Source of the DNA: Gemmatimonadota bacterium
GTDB taxonomy: Bacteria; Gemmatimonadota; Gemmatimonadetes; Gemmatimonadales; Gemmatimonadaceae
Assembly: GCA_028287285.1 (NCBI GenBank)
Contig: JAQBPY010000363.1
Coordinates: forward strand, 1 to 64,000
Direction of reading: 5' to 3'
DNA length: 64,000 nucleotides
This document shows, piece by piece, positions 1 through 10,318 of this stretch. The first letter of the stretch is position 1, and every line of letters begins with the position of its first letter. The position numbers and the translations under genes are program-made. The notes below the pieces were generated by a model. That model was not told the origin of the DNA, ran no database searches, and was given only the letters and a program-made list of their open reading frames with translations.

Positions 1-147
1 GAGTCCGTTACACAACCATCCAAGAAAAACAAACCGGGACAGCGCGCTACCGAAATGCCGGGCAGCGAGGTAGGACGCGAGCAGAATGAAGCCCACAACT
101 GGCAGCTGGTAGAACACTGCGATGTCGTAGAGCGTCAACGTGCGCAT
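1..147 (-). CDS. Membrane protein, partial (runs off the left edge)
   Basis: Minus-strand frame from ATG at 145-147 stays open to the window edge: MRTLTLYDIAVFYQLPVVGFILLASYLAARHFG..., hydrophobic. Confidence 0.5.
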   Translation of the reverse strand, partial: MRTLTLYDIAVFYQLPVVGFILLASYLAARHFGSALSRFVFLGWLCNGL

Positions 148-218
148 GAAAGACCTCTGATGGTGCGGGCGCTCGAAGAGTATCGAGTGCTGATGTTCAC
201 GCTCAGCAACGGATGAAA

Positions 219-1262
219 TCAGTGCCCATCGCCGAAGTCCATAACCGGCGCTAGCCGTGTCTCCGTGACGCCGACGCGAATCACCGCATACGTCATCTGC
301 GAGAAGGGATTCGCCTCGGGTTCCATCAAGAACTGCTGACTCGGCATGTCGCTGGGCTTCAGCAGTCCATAGGCACTCATAAAGACAGGCTTCGCCGATA
401 CGATCGTTGCGAGATCGCGAGCGCGCACAACAAGCGTAGAGCCCGGATTGAGTACTCCAACGGTAACTCCAGCTTGACCTGCCTCGAGCTCCGTGCGAGC
501 ACGAGCGCTAAGAGCGAGCGTCAAGGGATAGCTCTTGAATAGAACCTCGGGCGCATCGCCATCGAGCCGGTTAAAAATCTCATCGACTAAAGCAATCGCG
601 GAGCTTGTTAGCGCTGGGAAGCCGATTGCTGAGGCTAGACGAGTGCCATCCTTGGACTGAAGAAAGGAGAAGACTTTCTTCCACCATGATGGCTCCCTGT
701 GCTTCACGATTTCAAAAGACATCCGACCAAGCCCTCCAGGAATCTCAATAGGCCGCTTTGAGAGTGCTTGCCTGAAATCAGCGCTTACTTTGCGTGGCTC
801 GGATCGGACGTTAGCCCCCGTATCGAAAAGGCTCAATCCCGCCGCTACGCTCCAGAACAGCGTGTCTAACTCAGACCGCGAGCTGTCGTCTTTCCCAAGA
901 TCGAGCCTGAGTGTGGCTTTCGTATCTGGTGCGATCTCTTCGTCGGCGCTCACATGAAAGGAACTCAGCTGCACCGTACAGAGAATGTCGGGTTGCGTGT
1001 CCGAGCCAGACTTAATTGCCACGACATCATCCGTATGAAGTACTCGTGCATCTCCATCCTGTTTCCCGAACTGAAGAAGGACGAACTGATCGCGCAAATC
1101 CGATCGAGAAGCCGTTACCGTTTTACTGTTTGCGCCAAACGACCGAATGGCATGGCCAGCTTCCGTGCGCGTAGCTGGCGCGGTCTCCTTCATGAATGGA
1201 AGCGCACCCGAGTTAGGCGATAGTAGCGCGCGACCGTGGCGCAACGTACCGAAGTAAGACAT
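219..1262 (-). CDS. Hypothetical protein
   Basis: 347-aa ORF, no recognised domain. Confidence 0.6.
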   Translation of the reverse strand: MSYFGTLRHGRALLSPNSGALPFMKETAPATRTEAGHAIRSFGANSKTVTASRSDLRDQFVLLQFGKQDGDARVLHTDDVVAIKSGSDTQPDILCTVQLSSFHVSADEEIAPDTKATLRLDLGKDDSSRSELDTLFWSVAAGLSLFDTGANVRSEPRKVSADFRQALSKRPIEIPGGLGRMSFEIVKHREPSWWKKVFSFLQSKDGTRLASAIGFPALTSSAIALVDEIFNRLDGDAPEVLFKSYPLTLALSARARTELEAGQAGVTVGVLNPGSTLVVRARDLATIVSAKPVFMSAYGLLKPSDMPSQQFLMEPEANPFSQMTYAVIRVGVTETRLAPVMDFGDGH

Positions 1263-1620
1263 GGAGAGAAGTGGCGGGGGAACAGCAACTCAGCGGCGGG
1301 AACCGGCGACGATGTACATACCGCGCAACAGGCGTTTGTGTGCGGCCTAAAGAGACCGCGGCATCTAAAGGCCGGTGCGTATGAACGAACTGGAAAGCGC
1401 TAACCTCATACAACGAGCTTGTTCTCGCAAGAGGCGATTCCCTTAAGAACCCTTACGAGCGGAGTAAGCACTAGTTAGTTAGAGGCAGTGAGAGTCACCG
1501 GGTAACTCGATACGCGACAAGTGTTTACGAACGTAAGTATGGTATCAAGGACCACGCTGCTGACGCTCGCCGACTTCGTCTAGTGAGTTGCGCCGGGTTC
1601 CGTGAACTTTTGAACAACTT

Positions 1621-1740
1621 TTGAACCACAGAGGGCACAGAGGACGCGGAGGAACAGCCGCAGAGAATGCTGTCCTCTGTGTCCTCTGTGGTTCAATCTG
1701 TCTGTTCTCTGCGTCCCTCTGCGTCCTCGGCGGTTCGATC
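1621..1740. repeat. Inverted repeat of the NHRGHRG type (CCACAGAGGACACAGAGGAC family)
   Basis: TTGAACCACAGAGGGCACAGAGGAC (1621-1645) opposed to GTCCTCTGTGTCCTCTGTGGTTCAA (1672-1696), one mismatch, followed by a diverged third unit. Confidence 0.85.
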
Positions 1741-1961
1741 TCTCCTTTCCCCGCGACCTCATCTCCTCCCTCGAAGGAAACTTCGCCGCCTGGTGCGACC
1801 GCAACCACGCCAAGAAACTGCACAGCCATTTCGAGCCGTAAGCGATGTTGATTAAACGTGCCGTTAGCGCCCGTCGGGAGGATCCTGAAATCACTTCGAG
1901 GATGAAAAGTGTGTCGTCGTTGACGCCGCAAGCCAATGGCAACGCCCCCCGGCGTGCGCAC

Positions 1962-3143
1962 TCACTGACCGCAGGCCTGCGCAATTCGTGAGGGCAGGTC
2001 CAAGGGACGGGTCCCCGTCAGCTCCCCCGAGCGCGAGCCCCGCCCCCACGTATTCGATGCGAGCGCGATCACGAGCCTGGATTCCGGGTAGACGTATAGT
2101 CCCGCCTGAATGCCAGCGTTTGCACCATTGATATGGATTCGTAACGGAAGAGTGTCAGGCGGGGACACAAACCAGCCGAAACTCATCGAGGATTGCACCG
2201 TGTCGATCTGCGGCCGCCGATAGAGAAGGGCGAGGGATTGTGCGGAGAGAAGGCCCGGATGGGAGACCGCGTCCCCAAACCGTACGAGATCCTCCGTTGT
2301 GGAAATCATGTTGCCGGCGGCCATGTTGTAACTGTAGTCCCAATCCGGCACTCGCATGAGCTCGGCGAGCTCAGCCGATGTTGTGGGGTCGTAGAAGCTG
2401 TAATGACGCGACCGCAACGGAATGATGCGTCTGGGATCGTCGAATTGCGTGTGGGTAAGTCCCAGGCCACTGATGAGGTCAGCACTGACCGCGTCCTGGA
2501 AGCGCCGGCCAGCCGTCGTCTGAATGGCGATGCCCAGCAGGTCGTACCCATAGCTGGAGTAATGGTACCCGCTGCCTGCGGGTGCAACGAGGCTATCCTC
2601 GGCGAAGAGCGACAGGATGTCCTGGACATCGTCAAAATGCCGTGCGTACAAAGCAGGGGAACGCTCGTCCTTCCAGTGCCGGATCCCACCAAGATGCGCA
2701 GCAAGGAGGCGTGCCGTGATGTCAGGCCCAGGCTTTCTTGGGAAAGAAGGGACGTAACGTTGGATCGGTGTGTCCAGGTCGATCTGTCCTCGCTCCACGG
2801 CCTTGAGCAGAGCGATGCCTGTGAATGCCTTGGTCACACTCGCAATGGCAAAACGCGTCTGGGGAGAGACTCGTACACTATCCTCGAGGTCAGCGAATCC
2901 GAATCCCTCCGAGAACACGATCTGACCGTATCGGCTTATCGCCACGGACAAGCCGACGTTGTGCTGACGCGTGGTGACATCGAGAACGGCTTGTCTGATC
3001 TCCGAGGCGTGGGCAGCACAGGCTTCTGGAGCACGGCTCTTTCCTGCAAGACCGACATGGCCGGCGCCACCCAAGGACTGACTCGAGCACGCCATACACC
3101 AAAGCGCGGCCAGAAAGCGCGACTTCACGCGCACGCATGACAT
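1962..3143 (-). CDS. Serine hydrolase, beta-lactamase/penicillin-binding family (class C-like)
   Basis: SVTK motif (FAIASVTKAFTGIALL), YSSYGYDLLG, exported N-terminus; start chosen at MSCVRVKSRF. Confidence 0.85.
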   Translation of the reverse strand: MSCVRVKSRFLAALWCMACSSQSLGGAGHVGLAGKSRAPEACAAHASEIRQAVLDVTTRQHNVGLSVAISRYGQIVFSEGFGFADLEDSVRVSPQTRFAIASVTKAFTGIALLKAVERGQIDLDTPIQRYVPSFPRKPGPDITARLLAAHLGGIRHWKDERSPALYARHFDDVQDILSLFAEDSLVAPAGSGYHYSSYGYDLLGIAIQTTAGRRFQDAVSADLISGLGLTHTQFDDPRRIIPLRSRHYSFYDPTTSAELAELMRVPDWDYSYNMAAGNMISTTEDLVRFGDAVSHPGLLSAQSLALLYRRPQIDTVQSSMSFGWFVSPPDTLPLRIHINGANAGIQAGLYVYPESRLVIALASNTWGRGSRSGELTGTRPLDLPSRIAQACGQ

Positions 3144-3171
3144 GACGCCTGTGCGTGCAACCCGCCAACTC

Positions 3172-4377
3172 CTACGCGCTGTGGTCATGGGACGGATTGA
3201 AGGTGGAGTAAGAGCCTGATAAAGAAGTCCAGGCCGAACCGAGCGGCAGACCCGGCGCGATCACGTCCGTCCAATGAACACTCGAGTCGGCGGCGACCCG
3301 CTTCAGTACGTTCAGTATACTATCGACATCCTGGTCGGGAAGCACCCGAATATCCAATTCGGTCGTTGCCGTGCGCGGGATCACGTTCGTTTTCACTGAT
3401 CCCTGAAGAACCGTGAGCGACATGGTGTTCCTGAGGAGCGCATTCCAGATTGGCTGTGAGAGCAGCCACTCCTTCGCGGCCGAGTCGTGAACCGCATGCT
3501 CAACGTCCAAGAGCCACTGTCGCTGTCGGCCCTCATAGCCAGGCGCAATGGCTGCCAGATAGCGCCGCGCCGCGGGGGTGACATGCACCGGCGCTTGATA
3601 TGCCACCAGACGTGCCAGCGCTGTGACCAAGCGCGCCGCAGGATTGTCGGCGCGTGGCCGGGAGCCATGCGAGGCCGTGCCGACGACCGTCAACCGCTGC
3701 CAGACGGCCCGCTTCTCGGAAACGCTGACGCCAAAGATTGGAGGACGGACCCCTGTCGCAGCTGGATTGAAGCCGCCTTCGGTGATGAGAAACCCGACGT
3801 TGGTCAGGAGATCCGCGTGGCGGGCCACGAAGATCTCCGCACCACGTGAGCCGGCCTCCTCGTCAGCGTTCCCGATGAAGACGACATCCCGGGTAAGCGG
3901 AACACCGGATCGCTTCAACGCGATCATGGCCAATGCGTGAACCATTGCATCGCCCTTCATATCCAGGGCGCCCCGTCCGTAGACGTAGCCGTCACGAATG
4001 ACGCCTCCGAACGGCGGCACAGACCAATCGGCCGAGTCAGCGGGTACAACATCCATGTGGTGAAGCAGCGCGATTCCGCGTTCCGTGCCGTTGCCCCTGA
4101 GACGGGCAAAGACGTTCGCGCGTTCTGCCCCCAGCATTACCTCGATACCTTCCCGCTCAAACAATGTCTTGAGAAACCGCGCCGCCTCGAGCTCGCGTCC
4201 GGGCGGATTGCTCGTATTGATACGCAGGTACTCAGCCAGGTGTGCCGCCGCCTCGCTTGCAAGCCCGTCGAGATTCGGCACTCGCTCCCTCTGCTGGCAG
4301 GACCCTCTGGCAGATGCCCCGACGACGAGCATGAGGGCGAAGGCGAGTCCGTGGCAGATTGGAGTGGGCCAGGTCAT
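3172..4377 (-). CDS. M20 family metallopeptidase, probably C-terminally truncated
   Basis: HHMDVVPAD, GRGALDMKGD, NADEEAGS motifs; C-terminus stops before the usual final domain segment. Confidence 0.8.
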   Translation of the reverse strand: MTWPTPICHGLAFALMLVVGASARGSCQQRERVPNLDGLASEAAAHLAEYLRINTSNPPGRELEAARFLKTLFEREGIEVMLGAERANVFARLRGNGTERGIALLHHMDVVPADSADWSVPPFGGVIRDGYVYGRGALDMKGDAMVHALAMIALKRSGVPLTRDVVFIGNADEEAGSRGAEIFVARHADLLTNVGFLITEGGFNPAATGVRPPIFGVSVSEKRAVWQRLTVVGTASHGSRPRADNPAARLVTALARLVAYQAPVHVTPAARRYLAAIAPGYEGRQRQWLLDVEHAVHDSAAKEWLLSQPIWNALLRNTMSLTVLQGSVKTNVIPRTATTELDIRVLPDQDVDSILNVLKRVAADSSVHWTDVIAPGLPLGSAWTSLSGSYSTFNPSHDHSA

Positions 4378-5723
4378 CGGGAGGCCGCGCCGCGGGTCTC
4401 ACCCACCGGGGCCCCACTTTTGTACCGTATCGTGAGACTGTCGACACATTGAAAGTGCTGCACAGGATCACAGGAGAGTACAAGAAAGCTCGCCTCGTAT
4501 CCGGGCTGAAGTATCCCGATACGTCGCGCGGGAAAGATGGCGCGCGGCGTCGTTTCAGTCCAAAGGACGAGCAACTCGGCATTGGAGAATACCCCAAGCG
4601 ATTGCAGGTACGCGGCTTCATCCTTGCCGTCGCCCGAATAGTTGTCACTGCCAAGCAGTACCTGAACCCCTGCGTCCTTCAAGGTGGTGAGATTTGCACG
4701 ATGCAGTGCGTCGAAGGCCTTCCGACGGCTACTGTCCGGACCATGTAGATCAACGCCCGCGATGCCGGCGAGGGTCGTCACGACCGTGGTCCCTTGCCGG
4801 GACGCCTTCATCGCGGATTCCCGGGTAATTCGGTAGGCAGCGGGGTCGGGAAGCTGACCACGCTCCCCCCGAAACCCCGGGGTGTGGGCGATCTGGTCTA
4901 CGCCCGCAGCGATGGCGACGTCAAAGTCGTGTGCCGTCTCGACATGGGCGGCGACGCGTAGGCCGGCGGTGTGCGCGCGCGTGACGACCGAGGATACGAC
5001 CGCAGGGTCGAGCCCCCGCCAGCCTAGGAAGGCGTCGTCGGCCTTCCGGCGCTGATACTCCTCCGAATGCAGGAGGTAGAGCTTGATGAAATCAGGATGC
5101 TGGCTCAGGATAGCCGGCCACTTCCGGACGAGATCCGCAATGCTGTCGATCGCCCAGAAAAACGCCCCCTCGGTGTCGCTGTCACGCCAGATGCCACGCG
5201 CGACATTGCGACGGGCAAGATCCATCGGGTGCCCACCAGTCCCGGTAAGTCCGCCATTCGCGAACAACACATCGACTCCCTGAGGCACATTCACCTTGCC
5301 AAGAAGCGCTGCTCTCGCACGAGGCAGCACGTTCGGGTTCTCGACGTAAAAAATGCCATCGCTGAGATAGCGCGCCAAAAGGCTATCCAGCCGAGGCGAC
5401 GCTTCGATGTTATGGTTGTGTGCCTCCGCGAATGGCGGGACCACGAAGCGGCCGCCCAAGTCGATGCTCGACGTGACATGGCCGGCAGCCGCGCTGTCGA
5501 CGAACAGGCCTCCGGCGACATACATGGTGCGTGCTTCAAAACGGCCGTCAAGGAGCCAGCGACCGTCGGTGAGCATCAGAACCGGTTGGCTGGACGTCTG
5601 CCGAACACGGTTCAACGGGTGGTAACAGGAAGACGCCGCCATGGCGAGCGTCAGTCCAGCCGTCCACCATAAGATGGAGATCGCGTAACGCCCAACCAGC
5701 AGAAAAGACCAGAGCGTTGGCAT
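4374..5723 (-). CDS. Amidohydrolase family protein
   Basis: FVVPPFAEAHNHN, VAAHVET, IAHTPG, LLGSDNYSG; stop overlaps start of M20 gene. Confidence 0.8.
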   Translation of the reverse strand: MPTLWSFLLVGRYAISILWWTAGLTLAMAASSCYHPLNRVRQTSSQPVLMLTDGRWLLDGRFEARTMYVAGGLFVDSAAAGHVTSSIDLGGRFVVPPFAEAHNHNIEASPRLDSLLARYLSDGIFYVENPNVLPRARAALLGKVNVPQGVDVLFANGGLTGTGGHPMDLARRNVARGIWRDSDTEGAFFWAIDSIADLVRKWPAILSQHPDFIKLYLLHSEEYQRRKADDAFLGWRGLDPAVVSSVVTRAHTAGLRVAAHVETAHDFDVAIAAGVDQIAHTPGFRGERGQLPDPAAYRITRESAMKASRQGTTVVTTLAGIAGVDLHGPDSSRRKAFDALHRANLTTLKDAGVQVLLGSDNYSGDGKDEAAYLQSLGVFSNAELLVLWTETTPRAIFPARRIGILQPGYEASFLVLSCDPVQHFQCVDSLTIRYKSGAPVGETRGAASR

Positions 5724-5900
5724 GTTCGGGTGAAGAGGAAGGGCGAGCGGCCGCGCCGATCTTCAGGCACCGGGAGAGGTAGATCGCCTTTCATGGTGCC
5801 GCGACCCGGCCCTTGGTGCCAGTATCCATGCGGCCGATAGCAGTTTCCTGCAGCGAACAGCGTACCTGCGCAGCAAACGGCATGTATGGGTGATCGCGAA

Positions 5901-6734
5901 TCAGCCTCGCAGATCCCCAAGAAGAGACAGGATAGCATCTCTGCGGGACCGGCTCACCGGCACCCGGGTGCCATCTCTGAGGACGACCGAAAGGTTGCCA
6001 GGGAGCGCGTCGAGCTTCAGGATCGACGCGGTGCGGACGAGTGCAGAGCGGTGAACACGCAGAAAGAGGTGCGGGTCAAGACGCTCTTCCAGTCGCGTGA
6101 GTGACTCGCGCATGACGTACGCAGAACCACCGGCAAAAATGGTCACGCAATAGTCGTCGGCCCGAATACATGTGACATCTGCCACCTCCACGACGAGGCG
6201 TTGGGAGCCAACAGTGACCAGAAACCGGGAGAGATACTGTCTCGACGGCGGAGGGATTTCAGGAGATCCACCCGCACTCTCTACCTGCAACAGCTGCCGC
6301 AGCTGCTGCCGCAGCAATTCAGCCCGTCGGCCGTCCTGGCGTGCGCGAGCTCGGTCGAGCGCATCGAGCAGGCGAGCATCGGTATAGGGCTTTACGATAT
6401 AATCCACAGCGGCAACCTCAAATGCCTTGACCGCATGCGAGTCATGCGCCGTCACGAACACGACATCGGGCATGTGGTCGGCCCCCAGGGCACGTATCAC
6501 ATCAAAGCCGTTCTGCCCGGGCATTTGGATATCCAGCAGTACGACATCAGCCCCGAGCGCGCGAATGGCGACAATCGCTTCGCTCCCGTTGGTGCATTCA
6601 CCTACGACCTGAAAGTCCGGCCGGGACTCGACGACGAGGCGGGCACCTCGACGCGCCGCGGGCTCGTCGTCAACGATCAGGACACGAAAGCGATTCGAGC
6701 CAGGGATCTCAGGCATACCACGGCGCCGCCGCAA
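5901..6734 (-). CDS. LytTR-family response regulator
   Basis: REC domain (VLIVDDEPAARRG, VVLLDIQMPGQNGFDV) plus LytTR domain (FLRVHRSALVRTASI). Confidence 0.92.
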   Translation of the reverse strand: MRRRRGMPEIPGSNRFRVLIVDDEPAARRGARLVVESRPDFQVVGECTNGSEAIVAIRALGADVVLLDIQMPGQNGFDVIRALGADHMPDVVFVTAHDSHAVKAFEVAAVDYIVKPYTDARLLDALDRARARQDGRRAELLRQQLRQLLQVESAGGSPEIPPPSRQYLSRFLVTVGSQRLVVEVADVTCIRADDYCVTIFAGGSAYVMRESLTRLEERLDPHLFLRVHRSALVRTASILKLDALPGNLSVVLRDGTRVPVSRSRRDAILSLLGDLRG

Positions 6735-7881
6735 TGGGCGATACGTGATCAGTCAGCTTGCACGGCAAATCGAGCTGGGCACGGCATCCGCCGCCGCAAT
6801 GGAAGGGGAGCGTCTCAAGGACGAGACTTCCTTCACCGTCATACAGCGCGAGCAAGCGCTGCCGGGTGTTACGAAGCCCGATCCCGCCGCACGTTCCGAC
6901 CGTCGGAAGCACCCCCGGTCCGGTATCTCGTACCCACAGGAGCAGCCGTTCGCTATTCAGGCGAGCTCCGATCTCCACGTGCCCTCCCTTCTCGAGTTGA
7001 GACACCCCATGCCGAAGCGCGTTCTCCACGAGCGGCTGGAGAATGAGGTACGGTACCGCAAGCCCGCCCACACCGTCCTGGACGTTCCACGAGACGTGCA
7101 ACCTGTCGGCAAATCTGGCCTCCTCGATCTCGAGGTACTGACGCGTCAATGTCAGCTCCTCAAAAAGAGATACTTCCTGCTTGTCGTCGGCTTGAAGGAC
7201 CGCTCTCAACACGTCGCCCAGGCATGCGATCAGCCGGACCGCCTCGCTCGTATCCCGTTCTCTGATGAGTACCGCAATCGTGTGAAGCGTATTGAACAGG
7301 AAATGTGGTTGAAGCTGCATTCGCAACGCCTGCAATTGGGCTCGAAGGAGCTGGCCTTCGAGTGCAGCCGTGCGTCGCTCGCGCTCCTGACTTTCGCGTG
7401 ACAGGAACATCCAGTGCGCTCCTCCCACGAGCCCGGCATAGATCGTGACCGAGATGGGGAGCCACGCGAGTAACCCGTGACGTAACAGCGAAAGGTACGT
7501 GCCGGGAAGGTCCGGAGTACCGAGCCAGTTCCCCAGTGACCAGATGACCGCGTGCAACGTGCACGCGCCGGTGCAACCGGCCACGTGGGTCAGTACTGCT
7601 CGGCGGACGAGCGGAACACGGAGCGGAAAGCGCCGGGCAAGACCGAAGATGAACGGTGTCATGACGGCCCACGCATACCACCCCACGCTCTTGGCAGCAA
7701 ACACGCGCCAGAAGGCGGGAGCCGCTACCCCGTCCACGTCATACGCGTACCGCTCGACGATGGCGAAGGCGGAAGGCACACTCCATACAAGACAGAGCAG
7801 CGCCGCGTATTGACTTGTCGAAAAGGGGCGTCTGCCCAGCCCTGAAGGGCTCGCGGTTGAACTCATGGCCAGTCGAAACAA
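6709..7881 (-). CDS. LytS-like sensor histidine kinase
   Basis: LQPHFLFNTLHTIAVLI phosphoacceptor region and HATPase (QPLVENALRHG); TM segments; overlaps the regulator gene. Confidence 0.92.
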   Translation of the reverse strand: MFRLAMSSTASPSGLGRRPFSTSQYAALLCLVWSVPSAFAIVERYAYDVDGVAAPAFWRVFAAKSVGWYAWAVMTPFIFGLARRFPLRVPLVRRAVLTHVAGCTGACTLHAVIWSLGNWLGTPDLPGTYLSLLRHGLLAWLPISVTIYAGLVGGAHWMFLSRESQERERRTAALEGQLLRAQLQALRMQLQPHFLFNTLHTIAVLIRERDTSEAVRLIACLGDVLRAVLQADDKQEVSLFEELTLTRQYLEIEEARFADRLHVSWNVQDGVGGLAVPYLILQPLVENALRHGVSQLEKGGHVEIGARLNSERLLLWVRDTGPGVLPTVGTCGGIGLRNTRQRLLALYDGEGSLVLETLPFHCGGGCRAQLDLPCKLTDHVSPIAAAPWYA

Positions 7882-7890
7882 CGCAATAAA

Positions 7891-7917
7891 AGGGTGCTTG
7901 CTTCGCTCAGGACGACA
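7891..7917. repeat. Type A interspersed repeat, partial (..TTCGCTCAGGACGAC)
   Basis: Matches other copies at 18269, 20943, 32785, 36589. Confidence 0.5.
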
Positions 7918-7956
7918 CGGTGTACGCCCGCCCGACGAAGAATTCCGTGGAGACGA

Positions 7957-10032
7957 CTATGCCGGACCGTCACCCGATGGACTCCGCAAGATGTGACGTT
8001 CGAGAATGGCAAGGACGGTAGCCCGCTCGAATGGTTTCTCCACGCATGGGTGCTCGGACGCATCCAGGAACGCACGCGCGCGCGCGGTGAACGCTCCTCC
8101 CGTCATGAAAACCATGCGATCCGCTTGCTCGGGCGCAACCCGCGCCAGTTCGGAGCACAGATCCATGCCCGTCATCTCGGGCATCATGAGATCACACAAA
8201 ATCATGTCGAAGCGTTCACCCTTGGCGCAGAGTGCCAACGCATCCTTCCCCGAAGACAATGCGACAACGTCGTGATCACTCGCGAGCGAACGGGATAACA
8301 AACGCAACAATATCTCTTCATCGTCCACGATCAGAACCCTGCCGCGCCGGCCGGTCCCCCCCCGCAACGCAACGCCGGTTGGAGCGTCGAGCGCCAGGCA
8401 TTCGCTTGCGGGGAGTGACACACAAAAGGTCGTGCCTCGGCCTTCCAGGCTCTCGACCGTAAGCTCTCCACCGATGTCCGTCACGATGCGGTGGCAAATC
8501 GCCAGGCCGAGTCCGGTTCCAATGCCAACGGCCTTCGTGGTGAAGAAGGCGTCGAACACCCGGCCAATATTCTCAGGAGGAATGCCTGCGCCCGTATCAT
8601 GCACCGCTATGGTGACGCGCGCTCCCGTTTGCTCTATGCCGACCCGAATGTGATTCTCATCCGCGTGGCCCTCTGGAATGGCCTGTGCCGCGTTCATGAT
8701 GAGATTGAGAAATACCTGGCCGAGTCGCGCTTCACTTGCATCCACGAAGGCGACAGGGCTGAACTCCTTCACGAGTTGCGCGCGGTGACGGATCTCGTTC
8801 CATGCCATTCGGAGGGACGACTCCATGATCGCGATGACGTCGACCGCACTCCCTTTGACATCCACGGGAGCACGAGAAAACATCTTGAGATCGTGGACGA
8901 TGAAGCGAATGCGCTGGGCCGCCTCGATGGCGTCCTGGAGAGGCTCCGGTATTGTCGCGCGCATCGACCTGCCAGTCGCGTAAACATCCTTCAGATCCCC
9001 GGCGGTGGACGCCATACATTCGTTGATGTACTCGAGATTGCCGATGAGTGCGGTTAGCGGGTTGTTGATTTCGTGGGCAACGCCCGCGGCCAGCGTGCCC
9101 ACAGAGGCCATACGGTCGCTGACCATGAGCTGCGATTGGAGGCGCCGCTGGTTCGTCACGTCGCGCACTACCGCGAGACTTCCGCAGCACAACCCTCCTT
9201 CGTCGAAAAGTCCAACACTCGCGATATTCACCGAGACCAGGGTCCCATCGCACCGCCGGTACGAGGTGTCGAACGCGTTTTTCTCTCCAGGGCGGTGAGA
9301 CAATAGTGCAGCTGGCGCTCCAGGCGGAGCGTCCTCGCTACTGAACTCCGAGATGTGCATGCCAATGATGTCATTCGGCTCGTACCCGAGCATCTCGGCG
9401 AAACGTCGATTGGTGAACACGATGCATGCGCTTGCGTCCACTTTGACGATCCCGTCCGTGGTCGTCTCCACAATTTGCCGGTACTGCTCTTCGTTTCTGC
9501 GCAAAGCCTCTTCGGCGTCCCGATGCCGAGTCCAATCCGTCATCATGGCGAGTATGCCGACATACTTACCATTGGTATCGCAGATCGGGCGTGTCTTGAT
9601 CAGCGCCCACATCTTCGACCCGTCTCGCCGCGATACGGCGACGGCCTCCTCTTCGGCATGACCACGCTGGAGATGCGGGACACCCGGTGCGCCTGGTGCT
9701 GAAAAGAACTCAGGGAAGAACTCGAACACCGACTGTCCTACCATCTCATCGGGGGCGTATCCCATCAAGTCGGCGAGACGTTGATTCACAAATGTCACAA
9801 CGGTATCTGCATCGAGCGTCCATATGCCCTCATGTGTCGTCTCCACGATGTGCCGGTAGCGCTCCTCGCTCTCTCGCAGCGCCGACTGTGCGGCGGACAA
9901 AAGTAATGGAGTACTGGTACGGGGATCGATGACGGCGTCAATCTGGCCCGACAATAGCGCTGCAATAGTCGCGTCAGCTTCGGCGAGTCGTCGCTCAAGT
10001 GCGCCCGAGGAGAGGAGTTCGCTACTCATCAT
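7957..10032 (-). CDS. PAS-PAS hybrid histidine kinase with C-terminal receiver domain
   Basis: Two PAS domains, H-box [22 protein letters not shown], HATPase, REC ([14 protein letters not shown]). Confidence 0.92.
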   Translation of the reverse strand: MMSSELLSSGALERRLAEADATIAALLSGQIDAVIDPRTSTPLLLSAAQSALRESEERYRHIVETTHEGIWTLDADTVVTFVNQRLADLMGYAPDEMVGQSVFEFFPEFFSAPGAPGVPHLQRGHAEEEAVAVSRRDGSKMWALIKTRPICDTNGKYVGILAMMTDWTRHRDAEEALRRNEEQYRQIVETTTDGIVKVDASACIVFTNRRFAEMLGYEPNDIIGMHISEFSSEDAPPGAPAALLSHRPGEKNAFDTSYRRCDGTLVSVNIASVGLFDEGGLCCGSLAVVRDVTNQRRLQSQLMVSDRMASVGTLAAGVAHEINNPLTALIGNLEYINECMASTAGDLKDVYATGRSMRATIPEPLQDAIEAAQRIRFIVHDLKMFSRAPVDVKGSAVDVIAIMESSLRMAWNEIRHRAQLVKEFSPVAFVDASEARLGQVFLNLIMNAAQAIPEGHADENHIRVGIEQTGARVTIAVHDTGAGIPPENIGRVFDAFFTTKAVGIGTGLGLAICHRIVTDIGGELTVESLEGRGTTFCVSLPASECLALDAPTGVALRGGTGRRGRVLIVDDEEILLRLLSRSLASDHDVVALSSGKDALALCAKGERFDMILCDLMMPEMTGMDLCSELARVAPEQADRMVFMTGGAFTARARAFLDASEHPCVEKPFERATVLAILERHILRSPSGDGPA

Positions 10033-10318
10033 TCGTGCTCAGCGTGAGAAGCACTTGCTTCCGATCGTTGAGGTTGCCAATGACGCGATATGCCGGCAGC
10101 GGGGCGAGCTTGAGCAGCGTCGGGGTCACGATGATTGCATCGGCGAGCGCGCGCAGGGGTTGCTCGAGCAGGTCGACGATTTCCAGCACGTGCCGCTCGG
10201 CGAAATGCTCCTCGCAGAGGGATTTCGCGTTGGCGACCGCCAGCAGTGAGTTCGGTGCGTTGCCCGCGATGTAGAGACGTAGATGGAGACGCGGTTCGGC
10301 CCTGCGCGCGGTGACCAT
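10022..10318 (-). CDS. kaiB: KaiB-like circadian clock protein
   Basis: LRLYIAGNAPNSLLAVANAKSLCEEHF...VIVTPTLLKLAPLPAYRVIGNLNDRKQVLLTL matches KaiB fold pattern. Confidence 0.93.
   Translation of the reverse strand: MVTARRAEPRLHLRLYIAGNAPNSLLAVANAKSLCEEHFAERHVLEIVDLLEQPLRALADAIIVTPTLLKLAPLPAYRVIGNLNDRKQVLLTLSTNDE

Noticed and set aside
1545-1984. Small ORFs around the NHRGHRG repeat
   Set aside because: Open frames created by the inverted repeat; no start context or conserved domain.
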